A DNA stretch of 38,458 bases from Cladosporium sp. IMV 00045. Lineage: Eukaryota > Ascomycota > Dothideomycetes > Cladosporiales > Cladosporiaceae. The stretch is taken from assembly GCA_001931905.2 (NCBI GenBank), contig MSJI02000337.1, positions 1 to 38,458 of the forward strand, written 5' to 3'. Within the stretch, counting starts at the first letter, position 1. Every line of letters starts with the position of its first letter. The notes beneath the pieces were generated by a model. That model was not told the origin of the DNA and searched no databases. It was given only the letters and a program-made list of their open reading frames with translations. The position numbers and the translations under genes were made by a program. Positions 1-9,811 of this stretch are shown piece by piece.

Positions 1-379
1 TAATTTTGTTTCCTTTTTGAATTTATGCACGCGTAAAGAAAGGGTCACGGAAGCTATACGATTGAAGGATTGGCGCGAAAGAGAAAAAAAATTGTACGAT
101 ATGATGAGGAAGACGGCGTGGCGAGAACGATGGCTTGCTGCAGCACTGCATGCATGCATCTTCAAGAGCGGGGATTCCGTCATGAGATTTTCTGCGCTAG
201 AGATGTATCATGGGCAAGAAGAGCAAAAGAGATATACTGGCCGGGGAATACCCTGTTTCTTTCTTTTTGGCTCGGTTTTATTTCTTCTCCTTTTTGTGTG
301 ATTAACCTCTCTCTTTTCTCGAATACTTCCCATTCTCTTATCTTGCCGCACTACTCCGCTCTCGTCCTGCCGCTTACGG
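1..379. other. Window-edge region without a supported gene
   Basis: Several open frames cross this stretch but none shows a recognisable domain or a clean start. It may hold the promoter, leader or an upstream exon of the gene that follows. A pyrimidine-rich tract precedes the ATG at 380. Nothing else is evident. Confidence 0.3.
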
Positions 380-1184
380 ATGCAGTCGATTGTGGTGGTC
401 AGCACCTTCTTCATCCTGCCGCTATACATGCACATCATCGCCTTCCCGTCGTCGTTCGCCTACCACGCTTCCAAATTCCCCACCGAGAAAAGCCGTTATT
501 GTCTCACTTCAGAACTGGGATGAATTTATACGTTCCACGAGCCACACTTACTAACCTCACTTTTACTACAGGATCCCTCCAACGATCCTCTATCAGCATC
601 ACCAACCTCCACCACCAAAGACCCCAACACCAACACCAACCCTACAGACTCCCCCACAACAGGCCCCCTCCCCCCACCTCTCAACATCCCCCCCTCGCGC
701 GCCCGCCGCCAACTCGCCGCCCGCCTCGCGCAGCGCAAACAAGCCGCCGAAGCAGCGGAAACCTCCGACCCGGACGCCGCGGACTTGTCCGCGGTCGAAA
801 CCGCGCAAACTCTGCCCGAAGAACCGAGTGATCTCGAATCCCTCGCCCCCGCCACGGAGCACGAGTTGCGCGAAGCGGGGCTGAGAGTCGCGAGTGGGAA
901 GGGGAGGTTTGGCGGCATGTTTAGTAGTGATGAGGATTCTTCGGACGAGGAGGGGGGGGTTGCATCGTGGGGATGGTGGTGGGGTGGGAGAGGGAGACGG
1001 GGGAAAGTTTGGGCTTGGCAGGAGGCCGAGTACGACGGAGGCGAAGGAGAGGAGTCCCTTGGATGATGGGGATGATGTGGAGGAGCTGGGTGGGGGTGGC
1101 ACTGCAAGTGGTGGTGGGGGAAAGGGGAGTAGTAGTGAGGATGAGGAATTGCTGGTGGAGATTAAGCCGCGGAGGAAGAGTTGA
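380..1184 (+). CDS. Hypothetical acidic, low-complexity protein with hydrophobic N-terminus; model broken
   Basis: I do not recognise the family. The ATG at 380 opens a short hydrophobic stretch (starts MQSIVVVSTFFILPLY) that stops at 521-523. A second block opens after a good intron 3' end (CTAAC at 551-555, CTACAG ending at 571) and reads DPSNDPLSAS, a Pro/Thr-rich section, a basic helix (SRARRQLAARLAQRKQ) and acidic Ser/Asp/Glu clusters. The frames of the two blocks would join in phase 0, but no convincing donor was found, so the first exon is uncertain. The second block then meets a run of eight G at 952-959; before it the frame ends with EEGG, and only by dropping one G does it continue as LHRGDGGG to a Ser/Asp-rich, basic end (IKPRRKS) at 1184. 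Without that shift it ends at 1066. It could be a homopolymer error, a pseudogene or an undetected intron. It converges on the oxygenase gene. Confidence 0.4.
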
Positions 1185-1688
1185 TCTGATCTGATCGCGA
1201 TTGATGGATTGATTTTTTGGGTTGATGAGGTGGGAGTTTCAGCTCCCTCCCTCCTTCCCTCCCTCCCTTCTTACCGTAGACTTGCATCCAGAGTGATTAA
1301 CCCGATTTTGCGGTGGTGTCTCTCTGGTTTTGGCATATAATGATGACGTGTGCATGTTGATGGGCGTTGTTTGGTTCTTGTTCTGGGGTGTTTGGGTGGA
1401 TGTGGCCACAAGAGATGATAGATATTCCCTGCGTTTATACCATATATACGTCCCTTTTCACCTAACGTTTTCTTCCATTGTTGATTCCAGTTGTTGATGC
1501 TATGGGCGCGTCGGGTGGGCTGTGGTCGTCATGGGAATAGTGGTTCGATGATTTCTTTAGCCTTTACCACGCAGAGCGAGGACGGCCAGAACACTACTAC
1601 GCAAAGCAGCTTACCAAAACCGTCATCAAGATCATAGGACGTTCAGAATCCTTTCCTTTCAAAGAACTTTCAAAGAACAAAACCCAAA
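1185..1688. other. Convergent intergenic region
   Basis: This space separates the 3' ends of two convergent genes and probably holds both 3' UTRs and polyadenylation signals. It contains an imperfect pyrimidine tract of CTCC/TTCC units at about 1243-1267. No coding signal was seen. Confidence 0.5.
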
Positions 1689-2756
1689 TCAATATGCCTC
1701 AACCGCCCTCCCCGCAACAGCCGGCACCTCATCCACCTTCTCCCCCTCCTCCCCCTCCTCATCCTGATACTCAACCCAAGTCCCCATCTTCCCCCTCACG
1801 TACTCGCCATAAACCACGCTCTCCCCGCCATCCATATTCTGCACTCGACAAGCCTCACCGGGCTCGAAGAAAAACGGCACACTGAACCTCCCCATGCCCT
1901 CACTGCCTGCACCGCCCGCGCCTCCACTATTAGTCCGCACGCGATGCTGCGTGGCGACGAAGCGCCCCCCGCTGACGCGCGCGAGCAAGTCGCCGATGTT
2001 CACCACGATGGATTCTGGCACGTAGGGGGCGGGCACCCAGGCGCCGGCAGCGTTGAGAACCTCAAGCCCGCCCGTGGGGTCTTGGTGCAGGAGGGTGAGG
2101 ATGCCGGAGTCGGTGTGCGGGGTGCAGCAGAGGGAGGGGCTGGTGGTGGATGTTTTGGGCGCGTTGGGTTGGGGTGGGTAGTGCAGGAGGCGGAGGGTGG
2201 AGAGGGAGTCGGTCAGGTAGTTGGCGAAGTGGTCGGCGGGTTTGTCGAGGGAGACGGCGAGGAGGGAGAGGAGGGTGGAGGAGAGGGTTTGCAGTTCGCT
2301 GTACAGCGTTTCGAGGCGCGAGCGGCTGGGTTGGAAGGCTGGGTTGGAGGGCCAGACGTTGGGTTCGGCCAAGTTGAATTTGGGAGTGCGACCTGTCGCG
2401 GACGGGTGTTGGGGTAAGGCGTCCTTGGGGCCGATCTCGAGGCCTTCTTTCAGGTTGTCTTGCTGGCCTGGTTGGGGTGGGAAGTAGCCGCGGTAGGTGT
2501 TGCTGTTGGTTTTGCTGAAGGTTTGCTTGGCCAGCTCCATTTTGTCGGTTTCCGGGAGGGAGAAGAAGTCCGAGGCTAGTTTGAAGACGTCGGCGTGGGT
2601 GAAGCTGAGGGGTGGGTTGGTGAGGTAGGCGAATCCGGTGGTGGCGAAGACATTGTAGAGGTCTTTGCTGAGGGTGAGGAGGTCGGAGGGGGAAGGGGAG
2701 GGGGATGAGAGGACCGAGAGGTCGATGATGGGGAGGGATGAGAAGGAGGTTGTCAT
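1689..2756 (-). CDS. 2-oxoglutarate/Fe(II)-dependent oxygenase, isopenicillin N synthase-like
   Basis: This is an intact single-exon gene of 355 residues starting at a true ATG. The N-terminal DIOX_N region begins with the typical LPIIDLSVL strand. The C-terminal 2OG-FeII_Oxy domain carries the facial triad: His214 and Asp216 in TPHTDSGILTLL, and His271 in TQHRV. The Arg-x-Ser pair that binds the 2-oxoglutarate carboxylate follows at Arg290 (RFSVPFFF). The protein should therefore couple 2-oxoglutarate and oxygen to hydroxylation, desaturation or ring closure of a small molecule; the substrate cannot be told from sequence. There is no signal peptide, so it is presumably cytosolic. Length is typical of the family. 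The C-terminus is Glu-rich and probably disordered. No other secondary metabolism gene is adjacent, so a stand-alone metabolic or detoxifying role is as likely as a pathway role. Confidence 0.88.
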   Translation of the reverse strand: MTTSFSSLPIIDLSVLSSPSPSPSDLLTLSKDLYNVFATTGFAYLTNPPLSFTHADVFKLASDFFSLPETDKMELAKQTFSKTNSNTYRGYFPPQPGQQDNLKEGLEIGPKDALPQHPSATGRTPKFNLAEPNVWPSNPAFQPSRSRLETLYSELQTLSSTLLSLLAVSLDKPADHFANYLTDSLSTLRLLHYPPQPNAPKTSTTSPSLCCTPHTDSGILTLLHQDPTGGLEVLNAAGAWVPAPYVPESIVVNIGDLLARVSGGRFVATQHRVRTNSGGAGGAGSEGMGRFSVPFFFEPGEACRVQNMDGGESVVYGEYVRGKMGTWVEYQDEEGEEGEKVDEVPAVAGRAVEAY

Positions 2757-3866
2757 GATTTGTAATGATTATCGATGCGGAGTTGCTATTCTAGAAAGTC
2801 GAAACAGAGACGAAAGGAAACAGAGCGTATACATGCCGTCTTTAAGTATTCATCGCTGACGATGCATCCAGGTACAGAGCATCGAGGATCACATATGCGG
2901 TCCGGTAGCGACTTCTCTTTGCAGCCAAGATCCATGCAATAATTTGGTCGACGCGTGGGTCATCAGGAGACGTTCAGCCAACAGACAGGAGCCAAAGGGT
3001 GTTTGTGAGGTAATGCAGAGGGAATTGGAGGGGGTACTGGGGGGAGGAAATGTAACTCCGGCCATCAGCCCCAGCTCTTTCGCGCATTTGCGGCAACTGG
3101 TCGCGTGCTCAAATTCCTCTTGCGATGATTCATTCCCGCGTCTGGTGTTGAGCTTATCAGCACCCGGCAAAAGAGAGGAGACGGCTCCGCCAGGCGTGAA
3201 GCTTGTTCTTGAGAGTGTCGTGAGTATAAAGTGGTGTGGTGGATCGTCGTCCAGATGGCTTGCCGGTATCCGAGATATATTGATAGAAGTCCTCCGTCCT
3301 CCCTCTGAGGCTGCGACTCCTCTGCCAAAGAAGTGTGTTTCCACGAGATCACCAACGCCACGCCTCTCTCTCAGTCGCTGGTAGCATGCTAGAAGACGAC
3401 ATGCCGACTGGCCGTATAGATACGAGTCTCGAAGTCAGAGGCCATTTGGCCAAGAACCACAACACCCAGCGACATGGTTTTGGATGTTGTCGACTACCTC
3501 CTACATGCGCAGCCCGACGATGGGCGAACCTGGAGGCAGTGTTTCCAGCACGTGACGACCATTTTACTTGGCCAACGGGCGCATTGACCATACACAGGTC
3601 TTGCTGCAGTGCAAGGCACAGCCATGGATCCTTCGCGCATTCGAAGGCAAGGAACAGCATCTTGGTATGACGAAAATAACATCGTGCATGCGGCGTAGAA
3701 AGTATAAAGTAGGCTTCAACCGCGGCTATAGCCAAACTTCATAATCACAAATCTGGTAACCCCCCATACCGACTCTCACCGCGACGATTGATCGAAGTCC
3801 GCATTCATATCGGCCTCACTATTCACCTTCTAGACATCCAGAAAATCGCACAAGAGGACAGACAAC
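2757..3866. other. Divergent intergenic region
   Basis: About 1.1 kb lies between the divergent oxygenase and arrestin starts. Frames of up to 150 codons exist on both strands but overlap one another and show no domain or codon pattern. It most likely holds two promoters and the arrestin 5' leader. Confidence 0.5.
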
Positions 3867-5282
3867 ATGTCTGTTGGCGTCATCTGGGGCAAAGTCCTCT
3901 TAGACAACCCAGACAAAATCCACTGCGGACCGAACGATCCTGTGACTGGCAATATAGAACTTATATATCGACCAAAGGGAGCCATCGTGCGGTCACAGGC
4001 AGGAAGGGATCAAAGTCCAGATCTGTATGGACCTCTCAAGTTGTTCCTCACATTCTACGGACGAGCGAAGTCAAAAATCCACAAGAGCAACGGCCAGTGG
4101 TCCAACACCTACCGTGGCAGAGCTCCACTGTTCTCGCAGCAGATCAAAATCCACGATGGTCCTTGGAACTGCAAGCCATATGAATGTTCTCGTTTTCCAT
4201 TCTCCCTGAACTTTCCAGATGGAACCCAACCCATGCGTGAGCACGGCGACTTCGACGAGGACAAACGATTCCATAGAGAGGCCGGTGTTTCACTGCCGCC
4301 CACATTCTCAACCAAGTTCAGCAGCTTCACCAAAACAACAAACGCATTTGTCGAGTATCGAGTCAATGCTTCGATAAACATGCCGGGGATCGATGTCGAG
4401 GTGCATGGTGTTGAGGCTGAAAACCGGATTCCCGCAATTCTTTACGATCAGCCTCGCTTGCCCATGTCCCAAGCCTCGCCTCCAAAGACTAGGCGGTTCA
4501 CCGAATCGGCCCTTATTCAGAACGAGCACTTACTCCCCGAAGAGGAACGACCGAGCGGTTTCCGCCAGAAAACCAAATTCCTCTTCTCATCAGAGAAGTA
4601 TCCAACGTTCCTGTACGACCTCAACATCGTCGTGCCAAAAGAAGTCTATATGGGCCAGCCCCTCGTCTTTGAAATCTCCATCCGCCCGGACCTCGACAGA
4701 AGCACCACCACAATCCAACCCGAACTCAGAATCTCCTGGTTGCACGCGCAATTCACCGCACACACCCTGGTTCGTGGGGAATCCCAGTTCCTCGCAACAC
4801 CCGAAAGCGACAAAGAGGATTCTTTTCCGAGACTCATGGCTACAGTGCTGGACAAGGACGTCCCCTTTTCCAAAGCGAACGATTTCACCAAAGTCTGCCA
4901 AACGCACGCGGGTCTCGGCAATGTCGGCACCCCGTTTACCACGTACAATATCTCCGTTGCGTACGCTCTCAAAGTCGAGTTCAGAATCGCAGGCGCGGGG
5001 ACGGACGTGTACCACGAGCGTCATTTTACAGTTACTGTACTTCGGACCATCGACGACGGCGGCCAGCAGGAATCCGTGGGAGCATCTTCTTCTGCCGCCG
5101 CTGCGGTTGCTTCCTCGTCCACTTCGCCATATATGAGGGAACTCCGGAACCCTCCCACGCCCCCGAAAGAGAACGCTTTACCACAGTATGACCGGCCGCC
5201 GGAGTATGATGAGGTGCTCGATATGACGACTGAGAACGACGTGCCAGACTATCACGGTCTCGGGAAGGGCCCGGCGACTTGA
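3867..5282 (+). CDS. Alpha-arrestin (arrestin-related trafficking adaptor)
   Basis: This intronless gene encodes 471 residues. Residues about 5-170 match an arrestin N domain and about 230-395 an arrestin C domain (FLYDLNIVVPKEVYMGQPL, then ISVAYALKVEF). The tail is disordered, with Ser/Ala runs and Pro motifs, and ends with LPQY (438-441) and a consensus PPEY (444-447). PPxY motifs in yeast arrestin-related adaptors recruit the Rsp5 HECT ubiquitin ligase, which then ubiquitinates plasma-membrane transporters for endocytosis. The same role is inferred here, in cytosol and at membranes; the cargo is unknown. The ATG at 3867 fits the family start (short N-terminal beta strand, no extension). 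It differs from larger ART proteins by being compact and having one clear PPxY. Confidence 0.88.
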   Translation: MSVGVIWGKVLLDNPDKIHCGPNDPVTGNIELIYRPKGAIVRSQAGRDQSPDLYGPLKLFLTFYGRAKSKIHKSNGQWSNTYRGRAPLFSQQIKIHDGPWNCKPYECSRFPFSLNFPDGTQPMREHGDFDEDKRFHREAGVSLPPTFSTKFSSFTKTTNAFVEYRVNASINMPGIDVEVHGVEAENRIPAILYDQPRLPMSQASPPKTRRFTESALIQNEHLLPEEERPSGFRQKTKFLFSSEKYPTFLYDLNIVVPKEVYMGQPLVFEISIRPDLDRSTTTIQPELRISWLHAQFTAHTLVRGESQFLATPESDKEDSFPRLMATVLDKDVPFSKANDFTKVCQTHAGLGNVGTPFTTYNISVAYALKVEFRIAGAGTDVYHERHFTVTVLRTIDDGGQQESVGASSSAAAAVASSSTSPYMRELRNPPTPPKENALPQYDRPPEYDEVLDMTTENDVPDYHGLGKGPAT

Positions 5283-5932
5283 ACCTGTATTGCTTCTGAG
5301 TTCGCGCTCTGATTTTTGTCATGAGAGTCGACTCGGAATCCGATGTAAAGTTCAACTTTGAGGACGCCGGTTAAATACTGGAATCAAAAACTCCTCCAAC
5401 CAAAAAGCGAGTAAGTGTGTTTAGTCTTACACTCGCTCACACTTTTTTGCTTCATACTGGACAATTCGAACGATGGACGAGCCCAAGCGATCTTCTCCCC
5501 TGCCCCACGAGAATTCGACAGTCCTGGCTCGGTCTTCGCGAGCGGCTTCGAGGAAATCTAGACAGGCTTTCGTCGCCTTGGACCAGCCGATGACGGTGTG
5601 GTTATCTGTCACCAGCTATCATGCACCCACTTCCAAATAACGTAAAAGCCATTCCGGCCCATCCGCACCGGCGATGAAGAGGAAGGAAACACAGAAACGC
5701 AGCGGGCCATATCAACAAAGGCAAAACTAAATGAATACATCGGGTCAACCCTGAAATCGTCGAAACCCATACATCACTTGAAATGGCTCGAGCTGTCGTT
5801 CCATGATACTTGATTCCACCTTAAGTGCAGGAACGGTCCCTTGATCAGAATTCCATAGCTCACATTGCTACTTTTTGCAGTAGTCGTCCCATCTGTTTTT
5901 ATGGATATAATGAATCATTACACTTGCTGAGT
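5283..5932. other. Intergenic region upstream of 5S rRNA gene
   Basis: It contains the arrestin 3' UTR region and the 5' flank of the 5S gene. Short frames are present without support. Confidence 0.45.
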
Positions 5933-6051
5933 ACATACGACCATAGGTCAGTGAAAACTGGGCATCCCGTCCGCTCTGCCATACATAAGCACTGAACCGG
6001 GCGACTAGTACTAGAGTGGGTGACCATCTGGGAATCCCGCCTGTTGTATGT
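5933..6051 (+). rRNA. 5S ribosomal RNA
   Basis: The 119-nt segment starts ACATACGACCATAGG and ends CTGTTGTATGT, which is the ascomycete 5S pattern: the two ends pair to form helix I. Internal blocks match the family (AACTGGGCATCCCGTCCGCT, then CATAAGCACTGAACCGGGCG, the TFIIIA/C control region, then GGGTGACCATCTGGGAATCC). A TTTT tract follows at once, and a second T5 a little later, as expected for RNA polymerase III termination. Single dispersed 5S genes are usual in filamentous ascomycetes. The sequence shows no obvious damage, so it is probably functional. Confidence 0.93.
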
Positions 6052-6411
6052 TTTGATCTTTTTACTTAGTGGCTAGCTTTTACTCTTTCAAAGGTATCTA
6101 CTTTGCTTGATGACTTGGATTTACATGAATGGATTATCACCATGCCACCTGAAAGCAGACGCAACCTTCCATTGCTGTACGTACAGGTCGATCAATAAAT
6201 TTGAAGTACCCCTCCTGCCGACAGTATTGGAACCCTGATATTCGTGGGCGTAACGATGAAACGTAGCTCAGAACAGTTTCACTTCAGCAGGCTTTTGCTC
6301 AGGAAATGAATTGCGATGAGCGATTCGATTCTAGAGACGACTCGATCCCTATCTTTGTGTCGGCCAGAACTCGATATGAGGGGTTCCCATTTCATGGAAT
6401 TGAATCTTCTA
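6052..6411. other. Intergenic region
   Basis: It lies between the 5S gene and the 3' end of the minus-strand acyltransferase gene. No feature was seen beyond the T-rich terminator next to the 5S gene. Confidence 0.45.
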
Positions 6412-7623
6412 TCATTGCATGCGTTCCAACTCGTCCATGACTCTGCAGTAAACCTTTGGATACTGCCATTTGGGAACTGACCAAAAGAAGAACCCAAAGA
6501 CCCATAAATACCCAACGACCTTGCCTAGGAAACCCGAAGATATCCTATGGAGCAAATTATGGCAACCGATATGTTGTGCAATCGTCCTGGTCTGGCTAAG
6601 AATGATCACCTCAGCCATTCCGGCGACGAAATTACCGCAGAACCAGAGAATGTCTCGCGACCACCCGCAACGATCTCCCGTTTGCCAAGAGGCAGCTGCA
6701 TGCACTGCACCTGAAAGGCTGAAGATCGTGAAAAGGGTCAAGACTCTTGCCATAGCTGGCTTGAGTCGGTACCCAGGGATAGCTTTGCAAAGTTGGCGGC
6801 CAAACTGCGTATATGGTTGAACAAGTATGCGATGCCAGAACTTTCCCCAAAAACGGCGGACGCTGTAGCTTTCACTCAGGCTACCGAATAGCGGAGGCCA
6901 ATCACTGGGATCGTCCCGTCGAAGAATGACGACTGCAAGCAGCGAGAAGGCGATGTGCAAGGTATTGAGCATCGTGTATGCACCAACTGCCCACCAGACT
7001 GCGAATGCACCTCTGAGATAGATCTCATGTTTCGTAACGACGGCATGGCTTGCAGTTGGCCACATCAGCCTGCGAAAGAATGTCTCACGGCTTGGGCTGA
7101 AGTCTGCTGGTCGAAGTGGCATCAACAACCCTGGGAAGACCCATGAAGAGTATCTCTGCCAGGAAAGCAGCAGGACCAGCTTGCTTATACGGACGAGGGC
7201 GAAGGTCCAGCGGCTAGATGTCGTCTCCAATTTGGGCACTCCAGGCACACATCTTTTGGTGCCGATGAGTCTTGGGTTATTCCATAGCGACATTGGAGTC
7301 GGCTTTTCCAAGCCTTCGTCTTGGGGGTCTGATTCAGCAATAGAGAGTTGCGACTGGACCAACCACTTTCGGTCTTCAAAAAAGATCAACGAAGTGCAGT
7401 GCGAGACCCAAGCCCCCATCGAAATCGCCCATAAGTTTCCTAGCTCTCCAGGCCATCTTGTGGAAGTCGCGAATGATCGATAAACGAAAAGCAGCAACAA
7501 TACAAATAGTAGTGCTTTCGAGCGCGGCGCAGAGCACATTGCCCGGTTGAGAGCGAAGACCGAAAGAGTAAAGCAGGCAGCAGGTTGCCATGCTGGGATG
7601 AATTGTTCGATCATGATTCCCAT
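6412..7623 (-). CDS. MBOAT_2 / wax-synthase-domain acyltransferase, polytopic membrane protein
   Basis: This is a single-exon gene of 403 residues with many hydrophobic segments (for example around 37-50, 148-170, 205-235, 293-312 and the C-terminus). Residues 242-265 (WPPLFGSLSESYSVRRFWGKFWHR-like, given here in part as WPPLFGSLSESYS and RRFWGKFWHR) are the signature of the wax-synthase-like MBOAT_2 family. His308 in SGAVHAA fits the invariant active-site His. Members of this family in fungi include acetyltransferases of terpenoid and trichothecene pathways, which acetylate hydroxyl groups at ER membranes. The substrate here is unknown. No polyketide synthase, terpene synthase or P450 is nearby, so it is either a stand-alone lipid/sterol acyltransferase or an orphan. 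The region 95-135 is a polar loop. Confidence 0.82.
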   Translation of the reverse strand: MGIMIEQFIPAWQPAACFTLSVFALNRAMCSAPRSKALLFVLLLLFVYRSFATSTRWPGELGNLWAISMGAWVSHCTSLIFFEDRKWLVQSQLSIAESDPQDEGLEKPTPMSLWNNPRLIGTKRCVPGVPKLETTSSRWTFALVRISKLVLLLSWQRYSSWVFPGLLMPLRPADFSPSRETFFRRLMWPTASHAVVTKHEIYLRGAFAVWWAVGAYTMLNTLHIAFSLLAVVILRRDDPSDWPPLFGSLSESYSVRRFWGKFWHRILVQPYTQFGRQLCKAIPGYRLKPAMARVLTLFTIFSLSGAVHAAASWQTGDRCGWSRDILWFCGNFVAGMAEVIILSQTRTIAQHIGCHNLLHRISSGFLGKVVGYLWVFGFFFWSVPKWQYPKVYCRVMDELERMQ

Positions 7624-8316
7624 AATATGGTGACTTCACCAAGGCGTGAATTTGGAGTCCAAAAATGCGAGATAGAACAAGTCAAACATCAGTCTTGACA
7701 CCCGTCCCTGAGCGCCGCATGTGAATACTGCCACATCATGGCAATTCCTTCTGTGGGCCTTGACAAGACCAAGTTTGTTGGTGTTCTGTGCTGCAACACG
7801 CAAAAACCGAAGGATTCGGCAGAAATCTGGGTGTTTCAATAATGGCTCCGGTCAGTGAGCGCTGTGGAACCCGCACTGATTGACCGTGACGCTGCCCTGT
7901 TGATGGACCTATCCTAGATGGCTAAATCCGAGATAAGATGGTGAATGACACGAGCACGGCCCCCTCGGTAATGTCACTCTGGCATCTGTCGCCCCTGACT
8001 CAAGTCACAACACGTGGGTACTTCTCCCCAAAAAGCTTTCGTGGGCCCACAATCGTGTTGCTTAGCCTGTCTTCCAGATCAACCCTATTTGTAGCCCATA
8101 TGATCACTACAAGTCATGCATTGGGAAGACGAGAAACCTTTCTGCCACTTCCAATTCGTAGACACAAAGGAAAGGTTGATAATCGCTATAACAGGCTGCA
8201 CTGTGACTTCAACAATAATTCTTTCTATTTGACTAGACTCTAGACGAGCTTGCGAACATCGACATCCGAAGCCCTTGCATCCATGCACTGCGGTCGATCC
8301 ATAGCCCATTCTCCAC
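7624..8316. other. Intergenic region
   Basis: This is the promoter side of the acyltransferase gene and the 3' side of the small secreted protein gene. No gene was seen. Confidence 0.45.
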
Positions 8317-8837
8317 CTAACCAGTCTTGGAAGCGAGGGCCTCTGACAGATTGGCCCTCTCTTCGTCACTGAGGTCCTCATATTGCAAGCTGGAGGATCC
8401 CATCACAACTGGCACAGGGCCTCCCTCCTGGGAAGGATTGCCAGTAATGACAGTGGCGAGGTTCATGCACGCGGGAGGGACATTGTCCGCGCGAACCGCT
8501 TAAACTCTGTTAGCCATTATGATCAAACGGGGCGTGAAGATCTTTGTCCGATAGACATCGTGAACTTACCACCGTTGTCCGTGTCGTAGACCTGGACGGG
8601 GCTGTCTTGTCCGTTGACTTGATCGACGCATTGGTCGATGGACTCTTGGGAAATGCCAGCGGGGAGGTCGCGCTTGGCCATGCGAGCAGCGCCGATGCCA
8701 GCACTGATGCCGCCACCGATGCCACCACTGACGACTGCACCGATGATGGGCAGAACAATCTCTTGCGGCGCAGGGCAGAGCTGCATCAAGGCAATGGCAG
8801 CCACTGCAGAGGCACCGGTAATCTTAGCGGAGACCAT
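8317..8837 (-). CDS. Small secreted pre-pro protein, copy A of a divergent paralog pair
   Basis: Two exons (8570-8837 and 8317-8498) are joined across an intron at 8499-8569 with GTAAGT donor, CTAAC branch region and TTTAAG acceptor, giving 149 residues. Without splicing the frame ends within the intron. The first 30 residues are hydrophobic (signal-peptide-like, with LMQLCPAP at 18-24), followed by a Gly/Ala-rich segment, then Lys55-Arg56, a kexin-type site. The predicted mature part (57-149) has two Cys, Cys70 in IDQCVDQ and Cys100 in DNVPPACM, which could form one disulfide. Copy B on the other side shares LMQLCPAP, QCxDQ, DNVPxACMxL and GSxxLxY in the same order. I do not recognise a named family. 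Secretion and processing are inferred. It could be an effector-like protein or a surface protein. Confidence 0.78.
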
Positions 8838-9811
8838 GTTGGATTGTTGTGAAGGATGGATTGTTGGAAGTTGTTTGTGATTGTGATTGTAAGGAAGAGA
8901 ATATGTTGGATGAGTTGTGAATGCTGCTTTAGTTCAGGTCTGCTTTGGTTGATTCTTATACTCTACACATGACCGATTTCGGATTGCAAACTGTTTTTCC
9001 AATGTATTGAGATCGTCGAAAGACCACACACTTGAGACTCGAAGACTCCTTCGTTTGATCCTCCTTGAAGACAGGCCTCAGCTGAAAGCCAGCATGGTCC
9101 ACTGGAAAGTGTTGGCTGCGGGTCGAAGGATTCACTTCTTTGCGACCGCTACTTCAGACTGTACATCACTTGCTCGAAAATATGGTGCTCGGATGATGGA
9201 TATCGTCGTTGAGCAAGCGATGGATGAGCCACCGAGCCTTCCATCTTCCCCGTTTCATTTGTTCTACATGGTCATTGACTCGTTTGCCTCCATAAGGAAA
9301 CAGTCGTTGACTATCTCGAAAGCATGGTTGTCTTGGATCCTCGCCATATTGTGTAATCAATGGAACTCCCGAAGGTCATTACTGCAGACAGACATAGAAT
9401 CTAGAGGAGGGCGGCTCCTTTCCCTTGGAAGTTCCCGAAAGCACCAAAAATAGGGCTTCAGACCGATGCCAGAGGATATCTATGAACGTCTCCAAATTGG
9501 AGTGCTGTGCGCTGGTCCGAATGCTGTGTTATCGTCTGGACCAATTCCTTCGTGCGTTTCCACTGAGGCATTTGTCGCGTACTTGGATCGATACGAGCAT
9601 GAGTATTGCGTACTCTTGTGGATTCCAGTACGTGTTCAAACCGCTATCTTTCAGCTCTTGTTAGGAGTCGTTTTCATTGGCTTGCAGTCGATACTGCTGA
9701 GCCTCATAAGAGAGTTGCTGCTGCCAAACGTGACACACATCAACACCTTAGCAACATCTTCTTTCATTCTTCTTTTTACAATTCCACATCTCTTAGCCAC
9801 CAGCAGACAAC
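8838..9811. other. Shared divergent promoter region between the two paralogs
   Basis: About 970 bp separate the two start codons. Frames here are unsupported. The leader of copy A is rich in TTG/TGTGATTG. Both promoters must lie here, so shared regulation is possible but not shown. Confidence 0.45.

Noticed and set aside
70..831. 253-codon plus frame at the left edge
   Set aside because: Its product is Pro/His/Arg-rich and runs antiphase to the acidic Ser/Asp-rich frame that follows a good splice acceptor; it looks like a shadow frame.
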